The notes beneath the pieces are model-generated. The model ran no database searches. It had not been told where the DNA came from and worked only from the letters and a program-made list of their open reading frames with translations. A DNA stretch of 64,000 nucleotides, from the NCBI GenBank assembly GCA_039105265.1, contig JAPFFF010000077.1, positions 186,001 to 250,000 of the forward strand, given 5' to 3'. The stretch comes from Tritrichomonas musculus. Lineage: Eukaryota > Parabasalia > Tritrichomonadida > Tritrichomonadidae. Numbering within the stretch: the first letter of the stretch is position 1; each line of letters begins with the position of its first letter. Below are positions 1 to 10,559 of this stretch, piece by piece. Both the position numbers and the translations under genes were made by a program.

Positions 1-56
1 GCAGTTCTCGTTGAATCTGATGATTCAACTGAAGTTCTCGTTGAATCTGATGATTC

Positions 57-66
57 AACTGCAGTT
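57..66. other. Junction palindrome AACTGCAGTT (example)
   Basis: The last four bases of one monomer and the first six of the next form a perfect 10-bp palindrome containing a PstI site. It recurs at most junctions of the main array. It is lost where the next monomer starts GTAG, ACAG, TCAG, GAAG or CAAT, after R monomers (AACGGCAG), and mostly in zone 4 (CAATTGCAG). With G at position 7 it grows to the 12-bp CAACTGCAGTTG. This is the first instance in the window. Confidence 0.95.
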
Positions 67-99
67 CTCGTTGCATCTGATGATTCAACTGCAGTTCTC

Positions 100-119
100 G
101 TTGAATCTGATGATTCAAC
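100..119. other. Intramonomer dyad GTTGAATC-TGAT-GATTCAAC (example)
   Basis: In A14 monomers positions 10-17 and 22-29 are perfect inverted repeats around a 4-base TGAT loop. In C14 monomers one of the eight pairs is mismatched (14:25). In GGTTC monomers pair 16:23 becomes T.G. Such dyads could extrude as hairpins or form a two-fold protein site. Only the symmetry is seen; any function is inference. Confidence 0.9.
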
Positions 120-990
120 TGCAGTTCTCGTTGCATCTGATGATTCAACTGCAGTTCTCGTTGCATCTGATGATTCAACTGCAGTTCTCGTTGCATCTGA
201 TTATTCAACTGCAGTTCTTGTTTCATCTTATTATTAAACTGCAGTTCTCGTTGAATCTTATTATTAAACTGCAGTTCTCGTTGAATCTGATGATTCAACT
301 GCAGTTCTCGTTGCATCTGATGATTCAACTGCAGTTCTCGTTGAATCTGATGATTCAACTGCAGTTGTCGTTGAATCTGATGATTCAACTGCAGTTCTCG
401 TTGCATCTGATTATTCAACTGCAGTTCTTGTTTCATCTTATTATTAAACTGCAGTTCTCGTTGAATCTTATTATTAAACTGCAGTTCTCGTTGAATCTGA
501 TGATTCAACTGCAGTTCTCGTTGCATCTGATGATTCAACTGCAGTTCTCTTTGAATCTGATGATTCAACTGCAGTTCTCGTTGAATCTGATGATTCAACT
601 GCAGTTGTCGTTGAATCTGATGATTCAACTGCAGTTCTCGTTGAATCTGATGATTCAACTGCAGTTCTCGTTGAATCTGATGATTCAACTGCAGTTCTCG
701 TTGAATCTGATGATTCAACTGCAGTTCTCGTTGAATCTGATGATTCAACTGTAGTTCTCGTTGCATCTGATGATTCAACTGCAGTTCTCGTTGCATCTGA
801 TGATTCAACTGCAGTTCTCGTTGCATCTGATGATTCAACTGCAGTTCTCGTTGAATCTGATGATTCAACTGCAGTTCTTGTTTCATCTTATTATTAAACT
901 GCAGTTCTTGCTGCATCTGATGATTCAACTGCAGTTCTCGTTGCATCTGATGATTCAACTGCAGTTCTCGTTGCATCTGATGATTCAACT

Positions 991-1920
991 ACAGTTCTCG
1001 TTGCATCTGATGATTCAACTGCAGTTCTTGTTTCATCTTATTATTAAACTGCAGTTCTCGCTGCATCTGATGATTCAACTGCAGTTCTCGTTGCATCTGA
1101 TGATTCAACTGCAGTTCTCGTTGCATCTGATGATTCAACTGCAGTTCTCGTTGCATCTTATTATTAAACTGCAGTTCTCGTTGCATCTGATGATTCAACT
1201 GCAGTTCTCGTTGCATCTGATGATTCAACTGCAGTTCTCGTTGAATCTGATGATTCAACTGCAGTTCTCGTTGAATCTGATGATTCAACTGTAGTTCTCG
1301 TTGAATCTGATGATTCAACTGCAGTTCTCGTTGAATCTGATGGTTCAACTGCAGTTCTCGTTGAATCTGATGATTCAACTGCAGTTCTCGTTGCATCTTA
1401 TTATTAAACTGCAGTTCTCGTTGCATCTTATTATTAAACTGCAGTTCTCGTTGCATCTGATGATTCAACTGCAGTTCTCGTTGCATCTGATGGTTCAACT
1501 GCAGTTCTCGTTGAATCTGATGATTCAACTGTAGTTCTCGTTGAATCTGATGATTCAACTGCAGTTCTCGTTGAATCTGATGGTTCAACTGCAGTTCTCG
1601 TTGAATCTGATGATTCAACTGCAGTTCTCGTTGAATCTGATGGTTCAACTGCAGTTCTCGTTGAATCTGATGGTTCAACTGCAGTTCTCGTTGAATCTGA
1701 TGATTCAACTGTAGTTCTCGTTGCATCTGATGATTCAACTGCAGTTCTCGTTGCATCTGATGATTCAACTGCAGTTCTCGTTGAATCTGATGATTCAACT
1801 GCAGTTCTCGTTGAATCTGATGATTCAACTGCAGTTCTCGTTGCATCTGATGATTCAACTGCAGTTCTCGTTGCATCTGATGATTCAACTGCAGTTCTCG
1901 TTGCATCTGATGATTCAACT
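991..1920 (+). repeat. 930-bp HOR, copy 1
   Basis: A 31-monomer higher-order repeat. It opens with an ACAG-start monomer at 991 and a CTTGTTTC-ttatta monomer at 1,021, and has GTAG-start monomers at 1,291, 1,531 and 1,711. Monomer by monomer, its order matches the next copy from the ACAG monomer through about 1,800. Confidence 0.9.
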
Positions 1921-2820
1921 ACAGTTCTCGTTGCATCTGATGATTCAACTGCAGTTCTTGTTTCATCTTATTATTAAACTGCAGTTCTCGCTGCATCTGA
2001 TGATTCAACTGCAGTTCTCGTTGCATCTGATGATTCAACTGCAGTTCTCGTTGCATCTGATGATTCAACTGCAGTTCTCGTTGCATCTTATTATTAAACT
2101 GCAGTTCTCGTTGCATCTGATGATTCAACTGCAGTTCTCGTTGCATCTGATGATTCAACTGCAGTTCTCGTTGAATCTGATGATTCAACTGCAGTTCTCG
2201 TTGAATCTGATGATTCAACTGTAGTTCTCGTTGAATCTGATGATTCAACTGCAGTTCTCGTTGAATCTGATGGTTCAACTGCAGTTCTCGTTGAATCTGA
2301 TGATTCAACTGCAGTTCTCGTTGCATCTTATTATTAAACTGCAGTTCTCGTTGCATCTTATTATTAAACTGCAGTTCTCGTTGCATCTGATGATTCAACT
2401 GCAGTTCTCGTTGCATCTGATGGTTCAACTGCAGTTCTCGTTGAATCTGATGATTCAACTGTAGTTCTCGTTGAATCTGATGATTCAACTGCAGTTCTCG
2501 TTGAATCTGATGGTTCAACTGCAGTTCTCGTTGAATCTGATGATTCAACTGCAGTTCTCGTTGAATCTGATGGTTCAACTGCAGTTCTCGTTGAATCTGA
2601 TGGTTCAACTGCAGTTCTCGTTGAATCTGATGATTCAACTGTAGTTCTCGTTGCATCTGATGATTCAACTGCAGTTCTCGTTGCATCTGATGATTCAACT
2701 GCAGTTCTCGTTGAATCTGATGATTCAACTGCAGTTCTTGCTGCATCTGATGATTCAACTGCAGTTCTCGCTGCATCTGATGATTCAACTGCAGTTCTCG
2801 TTGCATCTGATGATTCAACT
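1921..2820 (+). repeat. 930-bp HOR, copy 2 (900 bp)
   Basis: Second tandem copy. ACAG lies at 1,921 and GTAG monomers at 2,221, 2,461 and 2,641, with the same internal spacing (300, 240, 180) as copy 1. One monomer has been lost near the end, and the stretch 2,731-2,790 carries CTGCAT variants (CTTGCTGCAT, then CTCGCTGCAT) not seen at that place in copy 1. Confidence 0.9.
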
Positions 2821-3420
2821 ACAGTTCTCGTTGCATCTGATGATTCAACTGCAGTTCTCGTTGCATCTTATTATTAAACTGCAGTTCTCGTTGCATCTGA
2901 TGATTCAACTGCAGTTCTCGTTGCATCTGATGATTCAACTGCAGTTCTCGTTGAATCTGATGATTCAACTGCAGTTCTCGTTGAATCTGATGATTCAACT
3001 GTAGTTCTCGTTGAATCTGATGATTCAACTGCAGTTCTCGTTGAATCTGATGGTTCAACTGCAGTTCTCGTTGAATCTGATGATTCAACTGCAGTTCTCG
3101 TTGCATCTTATTATTAAACTGCAGTTCTCGTTGCATCTTATTATTAAACTGCAGTTCTCGTTGCATCTGATGATTCAACTGCAGTTCTCGTTGCATCTGA
3201 TGGTTCAACTGCAGTTCTCGTTGAATCTGATGATTCAACTGTAGTTCTCGTTGAATCTGATGATTCAACTGCAGTTCTCGTTGAATCTGATGGTTCAACT
3301 GCAGTTCTCGTTGAATCTGATGATTCAACTGCAGTTCTCGTTGAATCTGATGGTTCAACTGCAGTTCTCGTTGAATCTGATGGTTCAACTGCAGTTCTCG
3401 TTGAATCTGATGATTCAACT
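2821..3420 (+). repeat. 930-bp HOR, copy 3 (shortened)
   Basis: Third copy. ACAG lies at 2,821 and GTAG monomers at 3,001 and 3,241, with the next at 3,421. Four monomers are missing between the ACAG and the first GTAG, compared with copies 1 and 2. From 3,001 the monomer order again matches 1,291 and 2,221 onward. Confidence 0.88.
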
Positions 3421-6180
3421 GTAGTTCTCGTTGCATCTGATGATTCAACTGCAGTTCTCGTTGCATCTGATGATTCAACTGCAGTTCTCGTTGAATCTGA
3501 TGATTCAACTGCAGTTCTCGTTGAATCTGATGATTCAACTGCAGTTCTCGTTGCATCTGATGATTCAACTGCAGTTCTCGTTGCATCTGATGATTCAACT
3601 GCAGTTGTCGTTGCATCTGATGATTCAACTGCAGTTCTTGTTTCATCTTATTATTAAACTGCAGTTCTCGTTGCATCTGATGATTCAACTGCAGTTCTCG
3701 TTGCATCTGATGATTCAACTGCAGTTGTCGTTGCATCTGATGATTCAACTGCAGTTCTCGTTGCATCTGATGATTCAACTGCAGTTCTCGTTGCATCTGA
3801 TGATTCAACTGCAGTTCTTGTTTCATCTTATTATTAAACTGCAGTTCTCGTTGCATCTGATGATTCAACTGCAGTTCTCGTTGCATCTGATGATTCAACT
3901 GCAGTTCTCGTTGAATCTGATGATTCAACTGCAGTTGTCGTTGCATCTGATGATTCAACTGCAGTTGTCGTTGCATCTGATGATTCAACTGCAGTTCTCG
4001 TTGAATCTGATGATTCAACTGTAGTTCTCGTTGCATCTGATGATTCAACTGCAGTTCTCGTTGAATCTGATGATTCAACTGTAGTTCTCGTTGAATCTGA
4101 TGATTCAACTGCAGTTCTCGTTGAATCTGATGATTCAACTGTAGTTCTCGTTGAATCTGATGGTTCAACTGCAGTTCTCGTTGAATCTGATGATTCAACT
4201 GCAGTTCTCGTTGAATCTGATGATTCAACTGCAGTTGTCGTTGCATCTGATGATTCAACTGCAGTTCTCGTTGAATCTGATGATTCAACTGTAGTTCTCG
4301 TTGCATCTGATGATTCAACTGCAGTTCTCGTTGAATCTGATGATTCAACTGTAGTTCTCGTTGCATCTGATGATTCAACTGCAGTTCTCGTTGAATCTGA
4401 TGATTCAACTGCAGTTCTCGTTGCATCTGATGATTCAACTGCAGTTCTCGTTGAATCTGATGATTCAACTGCAGTTCTCGTTGCATCTGATGATTCAACT
4501 GCAGTTCTCGTTGCATCTGATGATTCAACTGCAGTTCTCGTTGCATCTGATGATTCAACTGCAGTTCTCGTTGAATCTGATGATTCAACTGCAGTTCTCG
4601 TTGAATCTGATGATTCAACTGCAGTTCTCGTTGCATCTGATGATTCAACTGCAGTTCTTGTTGAATCTTATTATTAAACTGCAGTTCTCGTTGAATCTTA
4701 TGATTAAACTGCAGTTCTCGTTGAATCTTATGATTAAACTGCAGTTCTCGTTGCATCTGATGATTCAACTGCAGTTCTCGTTGCATCTGATGATTCAACT
4801 GCAGTTCTCGTTGCATCTGATGATTCAACTGCAGTTCTCGTTGAATCTGATGATTCAACTGCAGTTCTCGTTGAATCTGATGATTCAACTGCAGTTCTTG
4901 TTGCATCTGATGATTCAACTGCAGTTCTCGTTGAATCTGATGATTCAACTGCAGTTCTCGTTGCATCTGATGATTCAACTGCAGTTCTCGTTGAATCTGA
5001 TGATTCAACTGCAGTTGTCGTTGCATCTGATGATTCAACTGCAGTTGTCGTTGCATCTGATGATTCAACTGCAGTTCTCGTTGAATCTGATGATTCAACT
5101 GTAGTTCTCGTTGCATCTGATGATTCAACTGCAGTTCTCGTTGAATCTGATGATTCAACTGTAGTTCTCGTTGAATCTGATGATTCAACTGCAGTTCTCG
5201 TTGAATCTGATGATTCAACTGTAGTTCTCGTTGAATCTGATGGTTCAACTGCAGTTCTCGTTGAATCTGATGATTCAACTGCAGTTCTCGTTGAATCTGA
5301 TGATTCAACTGCAGTTCTTGTTGCATCTGATGATTCAACTGCAGTTCTTGTTTCATCTGATGATTCAACTGCAGTTCTCGTTGAATCTTATTATTAAACT
5401 GCAGTTCTCGTTGCATCTGATGATTCAACTGCAGTTCTCGTTGCATCTGATGATTCAACTGCAGTTGTCGTTGCATCTGATGATTCAACTGCAGTTGTCG
5501 TTGCATCTGATGATTCAACTGCAGTTCTCGTTGAATCTGATGATTCAACTGCAGTTGTCGTTGCATCTGATGATTCAACTGCAGTTCTCGTTGCATCTGA
5601 TGATTCAACTGCAGTTCTCGTTGCATCTGATGATTCAACTGCAGTTCTTGTTTCATCTTATTATTAAACTGCAGTTCTCGTTGCATCTGATGATTCAACT
5701 GCAGTTCTCGTTGCATCTGATGATTCAACTGCAGTTCTCGTTGAATCTGATGATTCAACTGCAGTTCTCGTTGCATCTGATGATTCAACTGCAGTTGTCG
5801 TTGCATCTGATGATTCAACTGCAGTTCTCGTTGAATCTGATGATTCAACTGTAGTTCTCGTTGCATCTGATGATTCAACTGCAGTTCTCGTTGAATCTGA
5901 TGATTCAACTGTAGTTCTCGTTGAATCTGATGATTCAACTGCAGTTCTCGTTGAATCTGATGATTCAACTGTAGTTCTCGTTGAATCTGATGGTTCAACT
6001 GCAGTTCTCGTTGAATCTGATGATTCAACTGCAGTTCTCGTTGAATCTGATGATTCAACTGCAGTTCTTGTTGCATCTGATGATTCAACTGCAGTTCTCG
6101 TTGAATCTGATGATTCAACTGTAGTTCTCGTTGCATCTGATGATTCAACTGCAGTTCTCGTTGAATCTTATTATTAAACT

Positions 6181-7050
6181 GTAGTTCTCGTTGCATCTGA
6201 TGATTCAACTGCAGTTCTCGTTGCATCTGATGATTCAACTGCAGTTCTCGTTGCATCTGATGATTCAACTGCAGTTGTCGTTGAATCTGATGATTCAACT
6301 GCAGTTCTCGTTGAATCTGATGATTCAACTGCAGTTCTCGTTGCATCTGATGATTCAACTGCAGTTCTTGTTGAATCTTATTATTAAACTGCAGTTCTCG
6401 TTGAATCTTATGATTAAACTGCAGTTCTCGTTGAATCTTATGATTAAACTGCAGTTCTTGTTGAATCTTATTATTAAACTGCAGTTCTCGTTGCATCTGA
6501 TGATTCAACTGCAGTTCTCGTTGCATCTGATGATTCAACTGCAGTTCTCGTTGCATCTGATGATTCAACTGCAGTTCTCGTTGCATCTGATGATTCAACT
6601 GCAGTTCTCGTTGAATCTGATGATTCAACTGCAGTTCTTGTTGCATCTGATGATTCAACTGCAGTTCTCGTTGAATCTGATGATTCAACTGCAGTTCTCG
6701 TTGCATCTGATGATTCAACTGCAGTTCTCGTTGAATCTGATGATTCAACTGCAGTTGTCGTTGCATCTGATGATTCAACTGCAGTTGTCGTTGCATCTGA
6801 TGATTCAACTGCAGTTCTCGTTGAATCTGATGATTCAACTGTAGTTCTCGTTGCATCTGATGATTCAACTGCAGTTCTCGTTGAATCTGATGATTCAACT
6901 GTAGTTCTCGTTGAATCTGATGATTCAACTGCAGTTCTCGTTGAATCTTATGATTAAACTGCAGTTCTTGTTGAATCTGATGGTTCAACTGCAGTTCTTG
7001 TTGCATCTGATGATTCAACTGCAGTTCTCGTTGAATCTTATTATTAAACT
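6181..7050 (+). repeat. 870-bp HOR, left pair, unit 1
   Basis: A 29-monomer unit opening with a GTAG-start monomer. It has the run CTTGTTGAAT-ttatta, two TTATGATTAAA monomers, and CTTGTTGAAT-ttatta again at 6,361-6,480. GTAG recurs at 6,841 and 6,901. It is followed directly by a second unit of the same length. Confidence 0.85.
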
Positions 7051-7920
7051 GTAGTTCTCGTTGCATCTGATGATTCAACTGCAGTTCTCGTTGAATCTGA
7101 TGATTCAACTGCAGTTCTCGTTGCATCTGATGATTCAACTGCAGTTCTCGTTGAATCTGATGATTCAACTGCAGTTCTCGTTGAATCTGATGATTCAACT
7201 GCAGTTGTCGTTGCATCTGATGATTCAACTGCAGTTCTTGTTGAATCTTATTATTAAACTGCAGTTCTCGTTGAATCTTATGATTAAACTGCAGTTCTCG
7301 TTGAATCTTATGATTAAACTGCAGTTCTTGTTGAATCTTATTATTAAACTGCAGTTCTCGTTGCATCTGATGATTCAACTGCAGTTCTCGTTGCATCTGA
7401 TGATTCAACTGCAGTTCTCGTTGCATCTGATGATTCAACTGCAGTTCTCGTTGCATCTGATGATTCAACTGCAGTTCTCGTTGAATCTGATGATTCAACT
7501 GCAGTTCTTGTTGCATCTGATGATTCAACTGCAGTTCTCGTTGAATCTGATGATTCAACTGCAGTTCTCGTTGCATCTGATGATTCAACTGCAGTTCTCG
7601 TTGAATCTGATGATTCAACTGCAGTTGTCGTTGCATCTGATGATTCAACTGCAGTTGTCGTTGCATCTGATGATTCAACTGCAGTTCTCGTTGAATCTGA
7701 TGATTCAACTGTAGTTCTCGTTGCATCTGATGATTCAACTGCAGTTCTCGTTGAATCTGATGATTCAACTGTAGTTCTCGTTGAATCTGATGATTCAACT
7801 GCAGTTCTCGTTGAATCTGATGATTCAACTGTAGTTCTCGTTGAATCTGATGGTTCAACTGCAGTTCTCGTTGAATCTGATGATTCAACTGCAGTTCTCG
7901 TTGAATCTGATGATTCAACT
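7051..7920 (+). repeat. 870-bp HOR, left pair, unit 2
   Basis: Tandem partner of the previous unit, with the ttatta / TTATGATTAAA run at 7,231-7,350 and GTAG monomers at 7,711 and 7,771. It differs at several A14/C14 positions, and carries GTAG-GGTTC at 7,831 near its end where unit 1 has a TTATGATTAAA monomer and a CTTGTTGAAT-GGTTC monomer. Confidence 0.85.
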
Positions 7921-8700
7921 GCAGTTCTTGTTGCATCTGATGATTCAACTGCAGTTCTTGTTTCATCTGATGATTCAACTGCAGTTCTCGTTGAATCTTA
8001 TTATTAAACTGCAGTTCTCGTTGCATCTGATGATTCAACTGCAGTTCTCGTTGCATCTGATGATTCAACTGCAGTTGTCGTTGCATCTGATGATTCAACT
8101 GCAGTTGTCGTTGCATCTGATGATTCAACTGCAGTTCTCGTTGAATCTGATGATTCAACTGCAGTTCTCGTTGAATCTGATGATTCAACTGCAGTTCTCG
8201 TTGAATCTGATGATTCAACTGCAGTTCTCGTTGCATCTGATGATTCAACTGCAGTTCTCGTTGCATCTGATGATTCAACTGCAGTTCTCGTTGAATCTGA
8301 TGATTCAACTGCAGTTCTCGTTGCATCTGATGATTCAACTGCAGTTGTCGTTGCATCTGATGATTCAACTGCAGTTCTCGTTGCATCTGATGATTCAACT
8401 GCAGTTCTCGTTGCATCTGATGATTCAACTGTAGTTCTCGTTGCATCTGATGATTCAACTGCAGTTCTCGTTGCATCTGATGATTCAACTGCAGTTCTCG
8501 TTGAATCTGATGATTCAACTGCAGTTCTCGTTGCATCTGATGATTCAACTGCAGTTCTCGTTGCATCTGATGATTCAACTGCAGTTCTCGTTGCATCTGA
8601 TGATTCAACTGCAGTTCTCGTTGCATCTGATGATTCAACTGCAGTTCTCGTTGCATCTGATGATTCAACTGCAGTTCTCGTTGAATCTGATGATTCAACT

Positions 8701-9359
8701 GCAGTTGTCGTTGCATCTGATGATTCAACTGCAGTTCTTGTTGCATCTTAATATTAAACGGCAGTTCTCGTTGCATTTGATGATTCAACTGCAGTTCTCG
8801 TTGAATCTGATGATTCAACTGCAGTTCTCGTTGAATCTGATGATTCAACTGCAGTTGTCGTTGCATCTGATGATTCAACTGCAGTTCTCGTTGAATCTGA
8901 TGATTCAACTGCAGTTCTCGTTGCATCTGATGATTCAACTGCAGTTCTCGTTGCATCTGATGATTCAACTGCAGTTGTCGTTGCATCTGATGATTCAACT
9001 GCAGTTCTTGTTTCATCTTTTATTAAACTGCAGTTCTCGTTGAATCTTATTATTAAACTGCAGTTCTCGTTGAATCTGATGATTCAACTGCAGTTCTCGT
9101 TGAATCTGATGATTCAACTGCAGTTCTCGTTGCATCTGATGATTCAACTGCAGTTCTCGTTGCATCTGATGATTCAACTGCAGTTCTCGTTGCATCTGAT
9201 GATTCAACTGCAGTTGTCGTTGAATCTGATGATTCAACTGCAGTTCTCGTTGAATCTGATGATTCAACTGCAGTTCTCGTTGCATCTGATGATTCAACTG
9301 CAGTTTTTGTTGCATCTTAATATTAAACGGCAGTTCTTGTTGCATCTGATGGTTCAACT
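8701..9359 (+). repeat. Left singlet of the B module (probable seed of zone 3)
   Basis: Monomer order: C7G, R (8,731), C14 with CATTTGATG (8,761), A, A, C7G, A, C, C, C7G, CTTGTTTC-ttatta (9,001, 29 bp), GAAT-ttatta, A, A, C, C, C, A with C7G (9,210), A, C, R-like with a run of T (9,300), and CTTGTTGC-GGTTC (9,330). This order is the core of the B modules repeated through 17-57 kb. Only one copy stands here, inside zone 2. Confidence 0.8.
9001..9029 (+). repeat. Lone 29-bp monomer (phase shift)
   Basis: A CTTGTTTC-ttatta monomer that has lost one A (CATCTTTTATTAAACT instead of CATCTTATTATTAAACT). Monomer starts move from positions 1 mod 30 to 0 mod 30 here. It is the only length change in the main array before 57,660. 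Confidence 0.97.
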
Positions 9360-10559
9360 GCAGTTCTCGTTGCATCTGATGATTCAACTGCAGTTCTCGT
9401 TGCATCTGATGATTCAACTGCAGTTCTCGTTGCATCTGATGATTCAACTGCAGTTCTCGTTGCATCTGATGATTCAACTGCAGTTCTCGTTGCATCTGAT
9501 GATTCAACTGCAGTTCTCGTTGCATCTGATGATTCAACTGCAGTTCTCGTTGCATCTGATGATTCAACTGCAGTTCTCGTTGCATCTGATGATTCAACTG
9601 CAGTTCTCGTTGCATCTGATGATTCAACTGCAGTTCTCGTTGCATCTGATGATTCAACTGCAGTTCTCGTTGAATCTTATTATTAAACTGCAGTTCTCGT
9701 TGCATCTGATGATTCAACTGCAGTTCTCGTTGCATCTGATGATTCAACTGCAGTTCTCGTTGAATCTGATGGTTCAACTGCAGTTCTCGTTGAATCTGAT
9801 GATTCAACTGCAGTTCTCGTTGCATCTGATGATTCAACTGCAGTTCTCGTTGAATCTGATGATTCAACTGCAGTTCTCGTTGCATCTGATGATTCAACTG
9901 CAGTTCTCGTTGCATCTGATGATTCAACTGCAGTTCTCGTTGAATCTGATGGTTCAACTGCAGTTCTCGTTGAATCTGATGATTCAACTGCAGTTCTCGT
10001 TGAATCTGATGATTCAACTGCAGTTCTCGTTGAATCTGATGATTCAACTGTAGTTCTCGTTGCATCTGATGATTCAACTGCAGTTCTCGTTGCATCTGAT
10101 GATTCAACTGCAGTTCTCGTTGAATCTGATGATTCAACTGCAGTTCTCGTTGAATCTGATGATTCAACTGCAGTTCTCGCTGCATCTGATGATTCAACTG
10201 CAGTTCTCGTTGCATCTGATGATTCAACTGCAGTTCTCGTTGCATCTGATGATTCAACTGCAGTTCTTGTTGCATCTTATTATTAAACTGCAGTTCTCGT
10301 TGCATCTGATGATTCAACTGCAGTTCTCGTTGCATCTGATGGTTCAACTGCAGTTCTCGTTGAATCTGATGATTCAACTGCAGTTCTCGTTGAATCTGAT
10401 GATTCAACTGCAGTTCTCGTTGAATCTGATGGTTCAACTGCAGTTCTCGTTGAATCTGATGATTCAACTGCAGTTCTCGTTGAATCTGATGGTTCAACTG
10501 CAGTTCTCGTTGAATCTGATGGTTCAACTGCAGTTCTCGTTGAATCTGATGATTCAACT
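9360..10559 (+). repeat. C14 run and GGTTC-rich segment
   Basis: Ten consecutive C14 monomers (9,360-9,659), a GAAT-ttatta monomer at 9,660, then a patterned stretch with GGTTC monomers at 9,750, 9,930, 10,320, 10,410, 10,470 and 10,500 and a GTAG start at 10,050. The part from 9,690 is matched at 60,970 onward, offset 51,280. Confidence 0.88.

Larger units (their letters stand above)
1..990 (+). repeat. Zone 1a: mixed monomers with a 210-bp internal duplication
   Basis: There are 33 monomers of A14 and C14 type with several TTATTATTAAA monomers. The run from 181 (TTATTCAACT ending, then a CTTGTTTC-ttatta monomer, then a GAAT-ttatta monomer) recurs from 391, giving a seven-monomer tandem duplication. 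The second monomer (31-60) starts GAAG, which removes the junction palindrome there. No gene is seen. Confidence 0.9.
3421..8430 (+). repeat. Zone 2, left copy of a ~7.1-kb duplication
   Basis: About 167 monomers rich in GTAG-start units (3,421, 4,021, 4,081, 4,141, 4,291, 4,351 and others), with TTATGATTAAA monomers at 4,681/4,711, 6,391/6,421 and 7,261/7,291. The same order of GTAG spacings (60, 60, 150, 60) recurs from 11,160. Offsets to the right copy are 7,139, then 7,169, then 6,899-7,049, so whole monomers have been gained and lost since duplication. No gene is seen. Confidence 0.88.

Noticed and set aside
8731-8760. AT-rich R and ttatta monomers as promoters, poly(A) sites or replication origins
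   Set aside because: Short AT words recurring within every HOR; no AATAAA signal or other supporting context.
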